Translations under genes and position numbers: made by a program | Notes under the pieces: model-generated | Seen by the model: only the letters and a program-made list of their open reading frames with translations | Told to the model about the DNA's origin: nothing | The model's database searches: none | Shown: positions 22,919-35,500 of the stretch, in pieces | Position numbering within the stretch: the first letter of the stretch is position 1 | Layout: the number at the start of each line of letters is the position of its first letter | From: Styela clava | Taxonomy: Eukaryota; Chordata; Ascidiacea; Stolidobranchia; Styelidae | Reading direction: 5' to 3' | Assembly: GCF_964204865.1 (NCBI RefSeq) | Contig: NC_135263.1 | Location: forward strand, 19,761,426-19,825,425 | Length of the DNA stretch: 64,000 bases

Positions 22919-23653
22919 GTTGTTAGATATACACGGAGCACAAACGATGAAGACATGACGACACGACACCGATCCAGACGACTTGACTCCTAATACAAGA
23001 CCTCTCAATACATGACTTCTTCAATAGCCCTTTCCAATATCTAATTGAAACCTTATATACGTATGCGCGTATGGTGATATCGATTTCATTAGGGTTATCG
23101 ATTCGGGTTGGAATACTAATTAGCATCTGATGTCATCGATCCAATTATATTTTTGGTTGGCATCTGTTGTATAATTACAACGGGTACTTTATCGATCTAA
23201 TTTATGAATTTGGAGAATTTCGAAATAAGCAATTTTTAGTCTTTTTATAAATTTTACTTGAAATAACGAATTTATCCCTAAAGTTGCAAAAGTATGCAGG
23301 TGCAAATGTCTTTAGTATAGTTACATTTGAAAATTAGCGGGTACAAACGTGCGGTCACACCTCACGGTACCATTCCTTTTACTCAAATAAAAAAATTACA
23401 TGTTTATACTCGCCTTTTTACCTCTAGCCGATACATAAATCTTATGCCAAAATTGAACTCAAATTTATATAAACGTTAGTTACACACGGTTACGAATTGG
23501 TTTGGTGTAAATTTCGTCATTCACAACTTAACATTGTATTAAACATTTTCAAATTAGTCTTGCTACTGTAATCAGAGGTAATTCAATCTGCGAGTTATTC
23601 GTTTGCATTTAATTTAGCACAATTAATATTGTATAGACGCTGAATGAATCGCA
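22919..23653. other. Intergenic, nothing clear
   Basis: Lies between the hAT element and the stop codon of the minus-strand gene. Contains weak copies of the tgcaaatgtc repeat near 23300 and the 3'UTR of the minus-strand gene, whose end I could not place. Confidence 0.35.
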
Positions 23654-25469
23654 TTATCTGGAACCATGTCGCAGTATGCCATCTTCTTGATCAATCTCGT
23701 CTTCTTCCGGGACGCTCAAGAGTTCTGACTTATTAGCGTTTTCTATTGGTGTATCAGTTTGTTCTTGTTGAGTTTTATTCTCGGAATCATCCTCTTCTTG
23801 ATCGACGAATTGTGCATCGTCATTATCTTCACCGTTGTCTGGTGTTGAACGCGGTTGAGGTGACATCGGGCTAGCTTTTCGTTCTTGTGATTTTCGCCAT
23901 TGTTGTAGGACTCCCATTAAAACATGTGCAGATTTTTCTTTTGTTTTTCGTTGAATTTTTTCTACAAATTGGTTTTCTCTATCTCTTCCCCACGAAGGAT
24001 CAATGAGATTTGCGGTTTGACGAAGAACTAAGCCTTGGTGCCACGGTTTCTTTAATTCTCCGTGAATAACACGCTTCTCGTCTTCTATTACTGTGAATTT
24101 GATTTTTTAAATGAAAACAAAAGGTTGCACTGGATAAAACCATTTATAACTTAGTGCAGGTCACATGTACTTGCTCCTGATAATAAAAAGGTGCAGTTAT
24201 AAAATTCCGAAAAAGGTGTGTAGGACTTTTATCGTTGTCAGAAAGATTTGTCAGACGCAGAAAAAGCAGTCTTGTTACCAAATGGTTGAAGTAAAGTTAA
24301 TTTTTGTCATAGGCTTAAAAGTAGCCTATCGCTTCATTTTTTGAAGAGCAAAAACCAAATGGGGAAATTTGTTTTACTTACTTGATTTCGTGGGTAATGT
24401 GCAATGTTCTGATGTATGAATTCTTTTCATTAATTCGGGGTTGAATCTCTGAATATCTTGGAGATAAGCCGGCATTCTCGAACTTGTCATTTGTGTAAGG
24501 TCAGGTCGTGGACGTTTTAATCTGAAATATATATATCACAACTAGGTATTAACATGGATTCGACTGGATGATAATTTTTCCTTATGATTCATCTAGTTGA
24601 ATTTTGTTCCACGAAAAGAAACGCAATTAAATAGTAGCAATTAGTCTTGATTAACCTAATTCTGTAGTAAGATTTCTACCACGTTCAACAAGTGATCGTC
24701 TTTTAGTGGACGGGTTGCAAGAATTGTGTTAAAATACTACCAGAAAATGGGACAAAAAGCGTACCTAAATTACAATGAGGATTATCTGCTAAAAGTGAAT
24801 TACTTTTCACAATCATTGATATTTTCTTTAATATATATATATTTATATGGTATTTATAATATTCAAATACACAATCAATTGTCGATTTTGGAGCTGTTTG
24901 CATATGCAAAACAATATTTATGATGAGATCAATGTAAACAAAAAGCGTAGAATAATGGCTCTTGGAGAATTTATAGATAGTTGTAAGGTCTGTACTATTC
25001 CTCAGCAAACGAATATATCTCAAAAAAATGTCCATCGATTATATCTACTCACATGATATCACGCCTGCATCGCTTCATGAAAGTACTTAATCCCTGTTGA
25101 TGTTGTTCTGAGTCGTGGAGAATACCATATTTATCACATTCTACATGGTGCTGATTAGTGGGAGGAAATTCCTGAAAATAAGTTCAATATTTAACAAGAG
25201 ACACAGTGACTTGAACCTATTGTTCGATACATTTCTACGTCGTCGAAGGAAGGAAGTCTTGCACTGAGCTTAAATTTTGTTTTCACACTCATTTATTTTT
25301 TTTATGAATTAAGTAGCCTATAGCGCTTCCATCCTATCCTACAGAAGGATTGCAAAGTGTTTACTCTTTTGTTCCTCGAATCAGCCCATAACTGCAGTTC
25401 GGATTTTGTAAATCTTTCTGGTAGATCAGGCTCTTCTTCGTTGTCGGTACGATTAGCGTCGGCTGTCAT
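23654..25469 (-). CDS. Unrecognised protein, 266 residues, four exons
   Basis: Exons in transcription order: 25469-25365, 25171-25053, 24521-24382, 24090-23654, total 801 nt, with frame kept across introns of phase 0, 2 and 1. The donors gtaaac, gtgagt, gtaagt and their acceptors support this. The protein starts MTADANRTDNEEEPDLPERF. The middle is basic and rich in aromatic residues and Pro, with PTNQHHVECDKYGILHD, SSRMPAYLQDIQRFNPEL and KKPWHQGLVLRQTANLIDP. The last 90 residues are acidic (EDNDDAQFVDQEEDDSEN) and probably disordered. No signal peptide, membrane segment or catalytic motif is visible. Short conserved-looking Trp/Pro blocks of this kind occur in ciliary and sperm microtubule inner proteins, but that is only an impression. 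Transcribed convergently with HARS. Confidence 0.7.
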
Positions 25470-27207
25470 TCACATTGGTGTAAGGTGTAAGCTAGATCAG
25501 AAACATTCTATTTGCAAACAGTAGTCCGTTAAAGTCAAAGCTAATGAGGATGATTATGACTACCACTATAATAAAAATATGTTTCGGTCTTTTCTAAAGC
25601 AATCTTGCTTATACTTTGTTGCGTCATAATATGATTGATATATTTGCTAAATTCCAACTTGGAATTCAAATCCGAATCGAAGTTGATGGCGCAATAATGT
25701 CACCATTTGATATTCCGGGTCTACGATTTAAACGCGGTTTATTTCAAATTAATCTACTTCTGTTCAGTTCTGACTAGCGTTGAGTAAGTGACGTGAGAAC
25801 ACGAAATTGAATTCTGTCCCTGACTGACCCATGGTCCTAAGTGTTCGGAAGACAATCATATTCCATAATGGAAATAGAATAGTAAGACTAAGCTTAATGT
25901 AACCTACCCCTACAGTCAATGAAACACTTGACATTTCTATAAAACTCAAGTGTAATATAAACATAAACCTTACAAAATCGATATTTAATCTACGGAATCA
26001 CGAACTGATGTGTTTGTCGATGGCCTCTCCGCTTTGAATAATTATTTAAATTTTCACGTTCTGAAACGGATATATTTTAGATATATCAAGAAATATTAAG
26101 TGGTTATTTTCTGAATTGGGTTTTGTTGAATTAGTTACTTATATAATAATAGAAAACTATTTTCTTCTTAAGTCGAGGTATTTACTTTGGTGACGTCAAA
26201 GCACAATAACAAAATGAAATCTACGATGAGCTATATATATCTGCCAATCCACATTGTCTATCGCCAAATAGCTATAGCATATTATGAGCGTGACTAGGTT
26301 GCAGGACTAAACTCAGGTTTGAGTTCGACCAGTATTCTGCTTGAGTTAACTACAATATTTGTATCGGAAACGGCACTGAGAATTAATTATCTATACTCAG
26401 AAAAAACATACGTTGTAAGTTATACGAGTTATGTTTTTTTAACAAGCATTCACGGCTATTTATTTTCAACTATTCCATATACTCCGTTGTTTACTCAAAC
26501 TTCCCTGAGAATACACGACTGTGTAACAGAACTACTGTCAACGGACTGCCGGCTATTGTTGGTTTTATACCGACTGAAAATGAATAACAATAGGATTCTA
26601 TTATCTCGTACAAATTGCCTATTGGCAAACCATTAAACCGAGACAAAGAAGGGGTTTCTTTTGTTGCGAATTGCTAAATTAAACTGGCTATTCTTCCATG
26701 CGATGATCGATGAAATTATTCCTACAAGTATGGGCCATGCAATTATCACATCGAATATACGCCGTTGCTTGCATTATCAAAGCACAATATTTGGCTTTGT
26801 TAGTATTCATTTATTGGCTATAAAAATATAATCAAATTGTATTGATATATATGTATAATTAATTTCCTTCCAAAATGAAAAGTTAGAATTTAATTAAATT
26901 CCGTGTGAAATATATTCGAGCAATTGCTAGAATAATTCCAGGCTCAGTTTTTACTCGGCACTTTTAATGTTTGTTTGATCCCTGGTTTTCTATTTTGGTT
27001 CCATTGACAATTGCCTATGTAAAAAAGCTGTATTAAAGAACAATTTTTGTACATTTAACCAGTTAATTTTAATCTATTCTCAACAATTTTTCGGTAACGA
27101 ATCTTTGTGCACAGTAAAACAAAATTGAGCAGATTTTATATCGGTCATTTGAAAATATAATGTTCAATAAATTCGAACCACAACTGTATAAAATCAATTT
27201 TAACTTA
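25470..27207. other. Intergenic, nothing recognised
   Basis: Upstream of the 266-residue gene and downstream of the first receptor gene. AT-rich, no supported exon and no repeat with ends. Confidence 0.4.
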
Positions 27208-29441
27208 TTACTGCAGAAATTCTTTGTTTAATCTTTCTTCCTCAGGGGTACTTGGACTTGGTCCTACATGGGTTGATCCGAGCGTCATCAAATGCCAGTA
27301 TTCTGTCAAGGGTATGTCTTCCATATCCGGACTATGAATTTGGCTTTGCTCGTCAGTCTTCCTAGCCAAAGTTGTTTTCCACATGCAAGAACATTTTGTG
27401 AGTGCGTTTAACATAGAACTTCTGACGCCAGGTAGATAACCCAATAGTATAAAAGGAATGAACGGCATGTGAATATACGAAAAAAGGACCGCGACTTGAA
27501 CAGCGGTTTCGTAAATCTCTGAAAATAAACAAGTACAAAGACAATTTCAGTAGAATTGAGTAGCATGAGCAAATTGTTTTGGCACCGTATACTTTAAGCA
27601 TATTTTATGGCGCTCCAGAAGTATGTGTACCAATAGGTGGGAACTAATTTTGTTCGCCTACTTTACATCAAGTTGTGTAGAGGGACTGAAACCTATGGGC
27701 AGGGGGTATATTCACTCGGCTAACACAGACGGTTCCCGAACTTGTAAAAAAACTAAAATAAGGTAAATCAGAATAAAATTATGCCCTAACCTTAACCTGG
27801 TACACATACTACGGGAGTACCTATTTTTTATATCCAATATGCCACTATTTCGACGAGGCTTATTGGGTAAAAAAAGAGGATTTTTTAATTGTCGACCGCG
27901 TTCTAGGCAGACTTTTAAGAAGCCCCATCTAATATTGGGCACGATCCATTATGACATGCTAATATTTTTTGTTACTACGTATATTTTTTTTTACTTACCG
28001 AGTTGTGCAACAGCGTTGTAAAATAATATAAGAACAAATGGAGAATTTGTGAGGAAAGTAGATACACAGATGATAATAATTCCTCTAATAGAAGATTTAA
28101 GTGACTTGAACTTCCAAGCAGTATTCTGTTTCGTTTCCGTGTTGTCAAAGTGAGATTTAACGAGGAAAATAAGGGTCGAAAACGTGATTATATTGTTGAC
28201 GATCCAACATGTTGTAATTGTAATAACAAAATTTGTGGTTAAAGGTGGCCAGAAAAATGAGCAAACAAATTCGAAATCATCTGCAAAAAAAAAAAAAACA
28301 GTAATGTTTCGGGAATGCACTGGGAGTATAAATTCTGATATTCTTATTACAGACTATCCCGGTTCTATGCATGCCAAAGAGTCAACTTTATGCCATACCG
28401 TATTATTTAAGTATTTTTTAGGCAAACAAATATAAACTAAATCTATGTTTTTCACTTACCTGATAAAGATGTATATAAATCATGCGCAAGACTAAAATAT
28501 CCGGAGAAGCAGGGATGTTTTGAAATACAATTCCAACCAGCAGGCACTGGAATAGCTAAACACAGTGGAAGAAGCCAGCAAAGTACCACAGCTAAAATTG
28601 CTTTGAATTTTTCTCGCTTGTAGAATTTCTAATAAAGATTTCATAAATATATGAGAGAAAATGTTTTAAGTGTATGTCAAACTATCATTGGAGCATTTTC
28701 GACAAAGCTTATAAATCTTGCTATTCAAGTGGCAAAAGTTATTGGATTTGCCTAAAAGGCGTGAAACATGTTACCTTCATTGCCATTTTCGTATTAGCTG
28801 GCCGTTGACGGAAGGAATATTGTTTGGACACCAATTTTCCAATTTTTTCATCAACTCGAAAATGTCGCCTTTGTCCATAAACTAATGTCAATAAACTGAG
28901 CCCAATTGTTAAAATCAAAGAAAGACGAAGGGCCCTTATAAATCCAAGGAGTTGAAGATGCAGCATGTGAAAGTCTGCGTAGCTGAAAAATAGATATAGG
29001 TGTGACTACACATCAATATTGATTGAATATATTTTAGGAATTTAAAACGCACAAAATTTCAGCAAAAATATTTGACGATATTCTAGGGCTAGATACTGAC
29101 TAAAACTGCGTTCTCTTCGCTAACTCTTGTTCACTATTCAAGAGTTCCTTTGGCGCATCTTTATGTTTAGCTATAAAAGGTGGTCACTTTTCACAATGCT
29201 TGTTCATATTGTATCATAGATTCATAATGAAAATAAAAGAAAATCGATTGCCTAGTAGTTAATCATGCTACCTTGTTTCCAAGTGTGTAGAATCAAAATC
29301 GGCAATCATCGCAAAATCGAATAATGCGACCGAACTTAACACCATCGTTGACAGCAGCAAGTTCACAGCATGAAGATTTTCAAAGTTTAGTGTTTGTCGA
29401 CGTCTTGACAACACCAGAATAAATGATAGATTTATAAGAAT
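27208..29441 (-). CDS. Divergent rhodopsin-like 7TM receptor A, 5' end unresolved
   Basis: Exons in order: 29441-29272 (end of TM1 and TM2), 28982-28775 (TM3), 28628-28460 (TM4), 28280-27999 (TM5 and TM6), 27518-27208 (TM7 and tail), 379 codons plus stop. Phases 0, 2, 0, 1, 1 join without a break. Hydrophobic segments include LLSTMVLSSVALFDFAM, LRLSLILTIGLSLLTLVYG, AILAVVLCWLLPLCLAIP, TNFVITITTCWIVNNI, IIIICVSTFLTNSPFVLIL and PFIPFILLGYLPGVR. The TM4 Trp and Pro and the TM6 Pro are kept. The DRY, CWxP and NPxxY motifs are absent or heavily altered. A ligand cannot be named. The family looks like a lineage-specific chemoreceptor or orphan group. The exon with the N-terminus and first half of TM1 was not found with confidence. 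Confidence 0.75.
27613..27817 (+). mobile_element. MITE of the telomere-motif family, copy e
   Basis: Ends ctccagaagtatgtgtacc and, inverted, ctcccgtagtatgtgtacc, the clearest terminal repeats of the family with the copy at 61729. The right arm has ccctaaccttaacc, a diverged telomere-like motif. It sits in the last intron of receptor A. Confidence 0.75.
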
Positions 29442-32400
29442 CTGATGATAGAAGATTGAATTCCAAAATAATTATAGTTGTTGGTTTTTAGAGAATATTT
29501 CTATTTGGTAAATATATTGACAGATATAACTTTGACATAGCATTTTGAGACGAATCCAGCTTATTAGATTTCCTCTATTTCGTGATAAATACAAAACTCT
29601 GTATAATCCAGGCACTGTAATTAATTTAAATGAGCTCGATGATCAAGTGGTCACAATTTGGGTCTGGCTGTGGGAAATAACAGTATAATATATCTATATT
29701 CCAACGAGAAATAATATCATCAAGCGTATAGTAGCTTCTTCAGGATGTATTAATCAAGAAATTGTTGGATAGGAAGAAACTATACCTGAACTATACCATG
29801 AAAAAAATAATATTATTATACTCACTGTTATAGAGTTCGCGAATCCCGATATCCATAATATCTCGACTGAATTTATTTTGCTGGGGCATAACGTAGTTGA
29901 TGATGAATTGTGCGGTACATCTTCCATACTGTAAATTAAACCGAGCAGCTACGTCTTGTCTGTGTCTGATTAAGTTTAACGAAACGATGACAGCTGACAA
30001 CATTTTATATAAATTTTCATATCAGACTCATCTAGTGCTAGGTCATTTTCTTCATGACTTTGTTTATGACATGTAATGATGAAACAATGCTCTATGAACT
30101 GATAATAATCTCGTAATTCAATGGCCATCCAACTTCCATATATAAATATATATATATTACTTTTTGCTTTTCACGTGAGTGTTGCAACATCTAATAAATG
30201 ATTTAATGCGTCTGACACCCACTCAAGATGTCGTCACATGAGTATAAGTAGAGGTATAATGAGTAATTTCGTCTAGAACTGACGATGCAAACAATGACAT
30301 CTACAGATACCTCCCGCGTATTTTATACCTAAGTGATGCTATATTAGCTATTGTTTATTAAAGTATGACTGGGCCACGCCACAAAATGCGTAATTTTATT
30401 ATTCAAAAATTGGTATTCATATATGATAAATAGATCAGAAAATATTACTTAATATCTATCCACTTGAATTTCATTTAAGGGGTGGAGAGATATAAATTTG
30501 ATCACATCATTTACTATTCATATAGGTAGTGAGACCGGATTAAATCGGTGGTAGATAGGGCCGCAGCTCAATGCCGACTATGAACACTATGAACTAATGA
30601 ACACTATGTATAACTGCAAAAACGAAATCAGTGGTATATTGCGAATATTGTAGATAAGACCTAGGAGTTTCCGCCTGAAGAGATGTTTTATTTTATGTAG
30701 TGCATAAACAGCAATATTCGATGCAATTCAAATTCTGGGCTTATATTTGAAAAAAAAACTTCACTTTTGCTTTCTGTAAATCAGCTGTATTTTTAAGAAT
30801 GTGTCATGTTTGATGATTTCGAATTGTTAAGACCGACACTCATTCTCAGTGCTCAATGAGCAACGGATCACCTGCCGTAGTCTATGGGCCATACAAGTGG
30901 CCACACTAGTTCCAGTCTGTATTGGAAAGGAAATGTTAGAAAAATAAAAAAACGATGATATTATTGGGAGCTTTGCTTTGTCTAGAAATCCAGAAAACAT
31001 GTCTCATAATATCTAAGTGAATACTTAGATTTCCACTCCGATGTTTTCTTTGCAATCGTCGGGACATATGAAAAACCTGGCATCACTCAGCGAAGAGTAG
31101 AAGTCGTTCGGTTTCATATATAGACTTTTTCGTCTGATACAGTCACATCGAAGATCGATCAAGTTTTATTATAGTCCTCTTGCACCGGCTTAAGACATTG
31201 AGAAGATGCAATTTGAAACGATGTTTGCCTAGGTAAGAAACCTCGGTACACAAAGCTTCCTCGCTAAGAAATGTACAGCTCATTTCGCTAAGATATAGGT
31301 GGCTTGGCGTTGGCATACGAACTTGCCAAGGGTTTATAATGATATATATATTATAATACATAAACGATCGATCATGGCGGCGGTACAGCTTAGCTGTAAT
31401 GAGTTGTATTGTCAGTTGTTTTGTCAACCACACAATACACAGCAATTGTCGATATAGAATTCATTTTACCCAGAAATATATGACAACAGCAGGTGGGATC
31501 AGGGTTTAGATACCGTTTGCTGGACGTCCCTTGGCCGAGTCTGGTATATGTATATACAGGTGTGTTGGAACTGTTTATGCTGTTTTAAAAATTTAAAACT
31601 ATTTGACTAGGGTATCAAAGCTATAAATTAGTACCCGTTGTCCGAATAAAAGTTCAGGGGCTTAAGGGATTTTTTAAGAGAACGAAGCGTAGACTATTGT
31701 AAAGCCTGGTTTTCAAGTTTATATGTTCACATTTACCGTCGGCGGACATGGGTGACTTCCTTATCTAGTGATTTAAACAATATGAAAAAGGTGTTGCTAT
31801 ATATATTTTTAATGCAGATTTAACAATAAATAGAATGCAAATAAACAATATATATTGATTTAATAAAACACAAATATAGTTCTGATGAAACATAAATATT
31901 TTTCTCGGCGATATATCTAAATATATAATATGAATGAAGTTTGAACTTTATTTCTGGTCAATTATATGACTTTATGAGACACAGACTAATGCTCGAGAAA
32001 GATCATGCATTAAAAGCGTTTAGTCACAATGATGAATATGGATTAAAGTTGAAAGGAAAGTTAATTTTCATGACGATGATTTGCGAGGTTTGTTGCTTCT
32101 GCTTTTTTTGTCGCGACTTTAAGTATTTTCAACATACGCCAAGCTCTTAAATCATAACAATATCTAACAGAATCGGCATTTTTCAATATTCTTACCAGAA
32201 ACTTGAGTGTTAGCCGTTGTTGTGCCGTTTAGTTTATTCTACAAGGTGGAGCTCACGAGAAAGTATATATATATATATATCACTGTCCAATACTAACCAA
32301 TGATGAGTACCGATATTGACGGACAGCGTCATGATAATACGTGAATTCAGCTGTATTATAAATCCATATACATATTTAACCTTGTGTTCGTTAAATACGT

Positions 32401-32523
32401 TTCCTTCGAAAGCAAAGCCTTAGCCCATTCACTTGTCATGGTGGATATATCTTGGATTGGTGTTTCTTACTGACACCAGTAATATATCACGGGTATAGTT
32501 GTATAGAATATCGCGAATATTAG
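29442..32523. other. Region between the two receptor genes; simple TA repeat at 32263-32280
   Basis: The missing 5' exon(s) of receptor A should be here. One open frame from 30003 down to 29820 begins with a Met and reaches a gtgagt donor, but in phase 1, which does not fit the phase-0 exon that follows. The rest shows no supported exon. Confidence 0.4.
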
Positions 32524-35500
32524 TCAAGTGACTTGGACTGGTGTTTTCGTTGCTATAACTTGAAGAATTTCATTAACAATTTTTTCTGCGAAAACCTCGT
32601 ATACATCTACGTGGTGTGTATTTGTAGACATAGCCGTGTTTTCAATTTCATTTTGCTTGGCGGAAGTGTTTTCTTCTACTTTCAAAATATTTTCTTCGTT
32701 TTCGGAGCATTTTATACTTTTAGACGTGCCTATTGCAGTACTACTTCGTTTCTTTTTAGCAGATCTTCTACTGTTCGACGCCCAGGCCGGTCTAAGTGTT
32801 CTTGGCTTGACGTTGATAACAGTGGTATGCAAACACGGACACTTTACTAAAATTTTTATACAAGCTTTACGAAGGCCACCCATGTATTTGAGCAAAATGA
32901 ATGGAAGACATCCAACGTATATGAAGGTCATTGCCATTGTGAGAGAAAAATGTGAAGTCGTAGGACCTGAAAATATGTTTATTTTTTAAAATATTGTTCA
33001 GTATATTAAAAGGTACATGCCCACATCTGGTTGTAAATTAAAATCTTTGGTCACGTAAATATTGTATTATAATTAGTAGAATGCTGAATATATACAACGA
33101 ATTTGCATATTTCAGGCTCTTAACGTTCACACGGGTGTGTGCTAAGATCAGCATGTTTAGAAAAAACTATTGTTCTATAACTGTTTGTATAACATCTGAA
33201 TAGATCTTTAACCTGGATCAATTATAACATCAAAAAAGCACAAAAGCATCATTGGAGTTACAGATGAAAACAACGCCAAAGTCATCACGATAAGAAGTTT
33301 CACTGTGTCACTAAGCGGTCGACGATGACGCCTGAAAAAACAATAAACAACTATGAATGTACTTACGTTTGTTGCCTGACTTAAATATTAATGCCTAAGC
33401 AAGTACGTAATTCTTATACACCGTCACCCAAATGCAGAAACTATTAACTAGATTTTCAAGTCTGTCGACGTAAAATGGGGTACAGTGAAATAATTAGTGG
33501 CATGCAATTTACTTACGTTAAAAAAATATTCGTTCTAATCAAATAAATTTGGCTAATAGAGGATTTTGTCTAAATGATATTTATGTATATAAATATATAT
33601 ATATTATTAAATAGGCGACTGAGAGAATCAATATAGTTGTATGCGCAATACTGTAGTTACGTCATCGCATTGGAATTGAATTGTCACTGCAGACAGAATA
33701 GTCCCATAAAGCAGGGTGGTCCAAGGTTGCAAAAACTTTTGAGGGGGTCTCGCGGGCCGCAGTCGAAGAAAACCCAAAATTGATCAAAATATTGCGAGTT
33801 TACTTACTTTAAAAATATATATATTGAAGAATGAGATTCCACCGTTCCAACAATCTCGTTGTTATGTTACATGGGTGGCTTTTTTTTCAAAGGAGATATA
33901 TAAAGCCTTGTTTAGGTCTCTTTAAACTGATTTCCGAGAAGTACCGTGGTATCTTATCTCGTGCTGAGTTTTTTAATATTGCTCCAAATTATATTCTTTT
34001 GTGGCTGATATTTTTTTTCTCGTATTTTCTGTGTTTATTTGTTTTTTATTTACTGGTTGGAAAAAATAAACTTGACTTGACTACACCAGATACAGTGGTT
34101 TACCGTTGTGGGCGAGAAAATACGTTTCCTGCCAGTTTTCCTTTGTTACCGTTCTGTTGACACTCATTTTATGATGAATTGTTATATTTGACTAATTTTA
34201 TAGCCTATTGCTATCGTCAAAGAACAACCAAGTTCGTCTAAGTTGGGATTTAGCGACCTAGATGAAAACAAATGGATCGCGCGGCGCTAAGTCAGCTCTG
34301 CGTTTTGTCGCTGCTGTCACGTGGAACACGATTGAAAACAGAGGGTTAGGGCAGTGGCGGCGCGTGGTCATTTTGACAACCGGGGCAAGCTACTGCGGGA
34401 CCAAGTCACCCCCATCTACGGGGACAGGATGAGCGCTGTAAGTTCTCCCATCATTTTATGAGTATAAAAACCATTCCATCGGTAACAACCAATCGGCAAA
34501 AGCGACAATTTTTAACGATAAGAAAGTGTCTTTAAAACAGGTCCAAGTCAAGGGATTAATAAATATAGACATAGTTTATTTTGAAACCTCTTTCAAAAGG
34601 AAAGGCAACATTTACCCAGATAAATACAATGACATATTAACAGAAACTTCGGGAAAGCAGACAAAACCTAAAATAAGGTTTAAAACGTTACTATGAAGAA
34701 AGGAAAGTTAATGCAAAGATAAGGACATGTGTCGCTCACTCATAGATATATATGCTGCTAGACTTCTACTGCTTGAACATATATGCAACACGCCGCGGTT
34801 TCTTGGAAGCAAAATGCTCAATAACGCGCTGATTAAAGTCATGCATCCCAGAAATAACGTCTCTGTGAATGGATAAAACAGCCAAGGAATTTAATCTATC
34901 TTGCTTCATTGTGTTTCTGAGATACGTTTTAATACGCTTCAGCGTGCTGAATGTTCGCTCTGCGTCGGCGGAAGAAATAGGCGTCGTCAAAATGATGTCC
35001 AGAAATTTTGCAGACGCCGCAAAGGTAGTTACTAGAGTGTTATCTATGAGGCACCCATAGAGCGCGCAAGTTGATGTGATGTTCAAAAAAGTTTGATTGG
35101 TGTATATACATCGCAATTCATTTTCCAATTTACCCACGTTTATCATGGGGTAAAATTTGGAGACAGTAGCCAACAAATGGATGGGAAATTGACGTGCAAA
35201 TTTTGAAAAATTTTTGGGGTTCATCAAAGAGAACGCGGCAAGGTGTTCAGTGCGCAGACGATCGCCTATTTGATTCACCAGAATGTCACAGCATTCCTTT
35301 GCAGACAAAATCAAACGCTGCGTTGTTTGCCCGCGGCGTAAAGAAGCACTCCATGTGTCGTCGTATTTTATTGTTTCCCGGATACGAGATACAGCATCGC
35401 AGAAGTCTGAAATACACGACTGCACAGACGCTCCATCCATTAGCCTTGACTGCAATGCACCGTATAATACATCCACGTGATAGAATATTGTGGAGAAAAA

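Noticed and set aside
29820..30003. N-terminal exon of receptor A
   Set aside because: Open frame with ATG and a gtgagt donor, but phase 1 does not fit the phase-0 next exon and there is no TM1 half; left unassigned.
31143..31445. Minus-strand open frame of 100 codons
   Set aside because: No splice signals in agreement, no family motif and random-looking composition.
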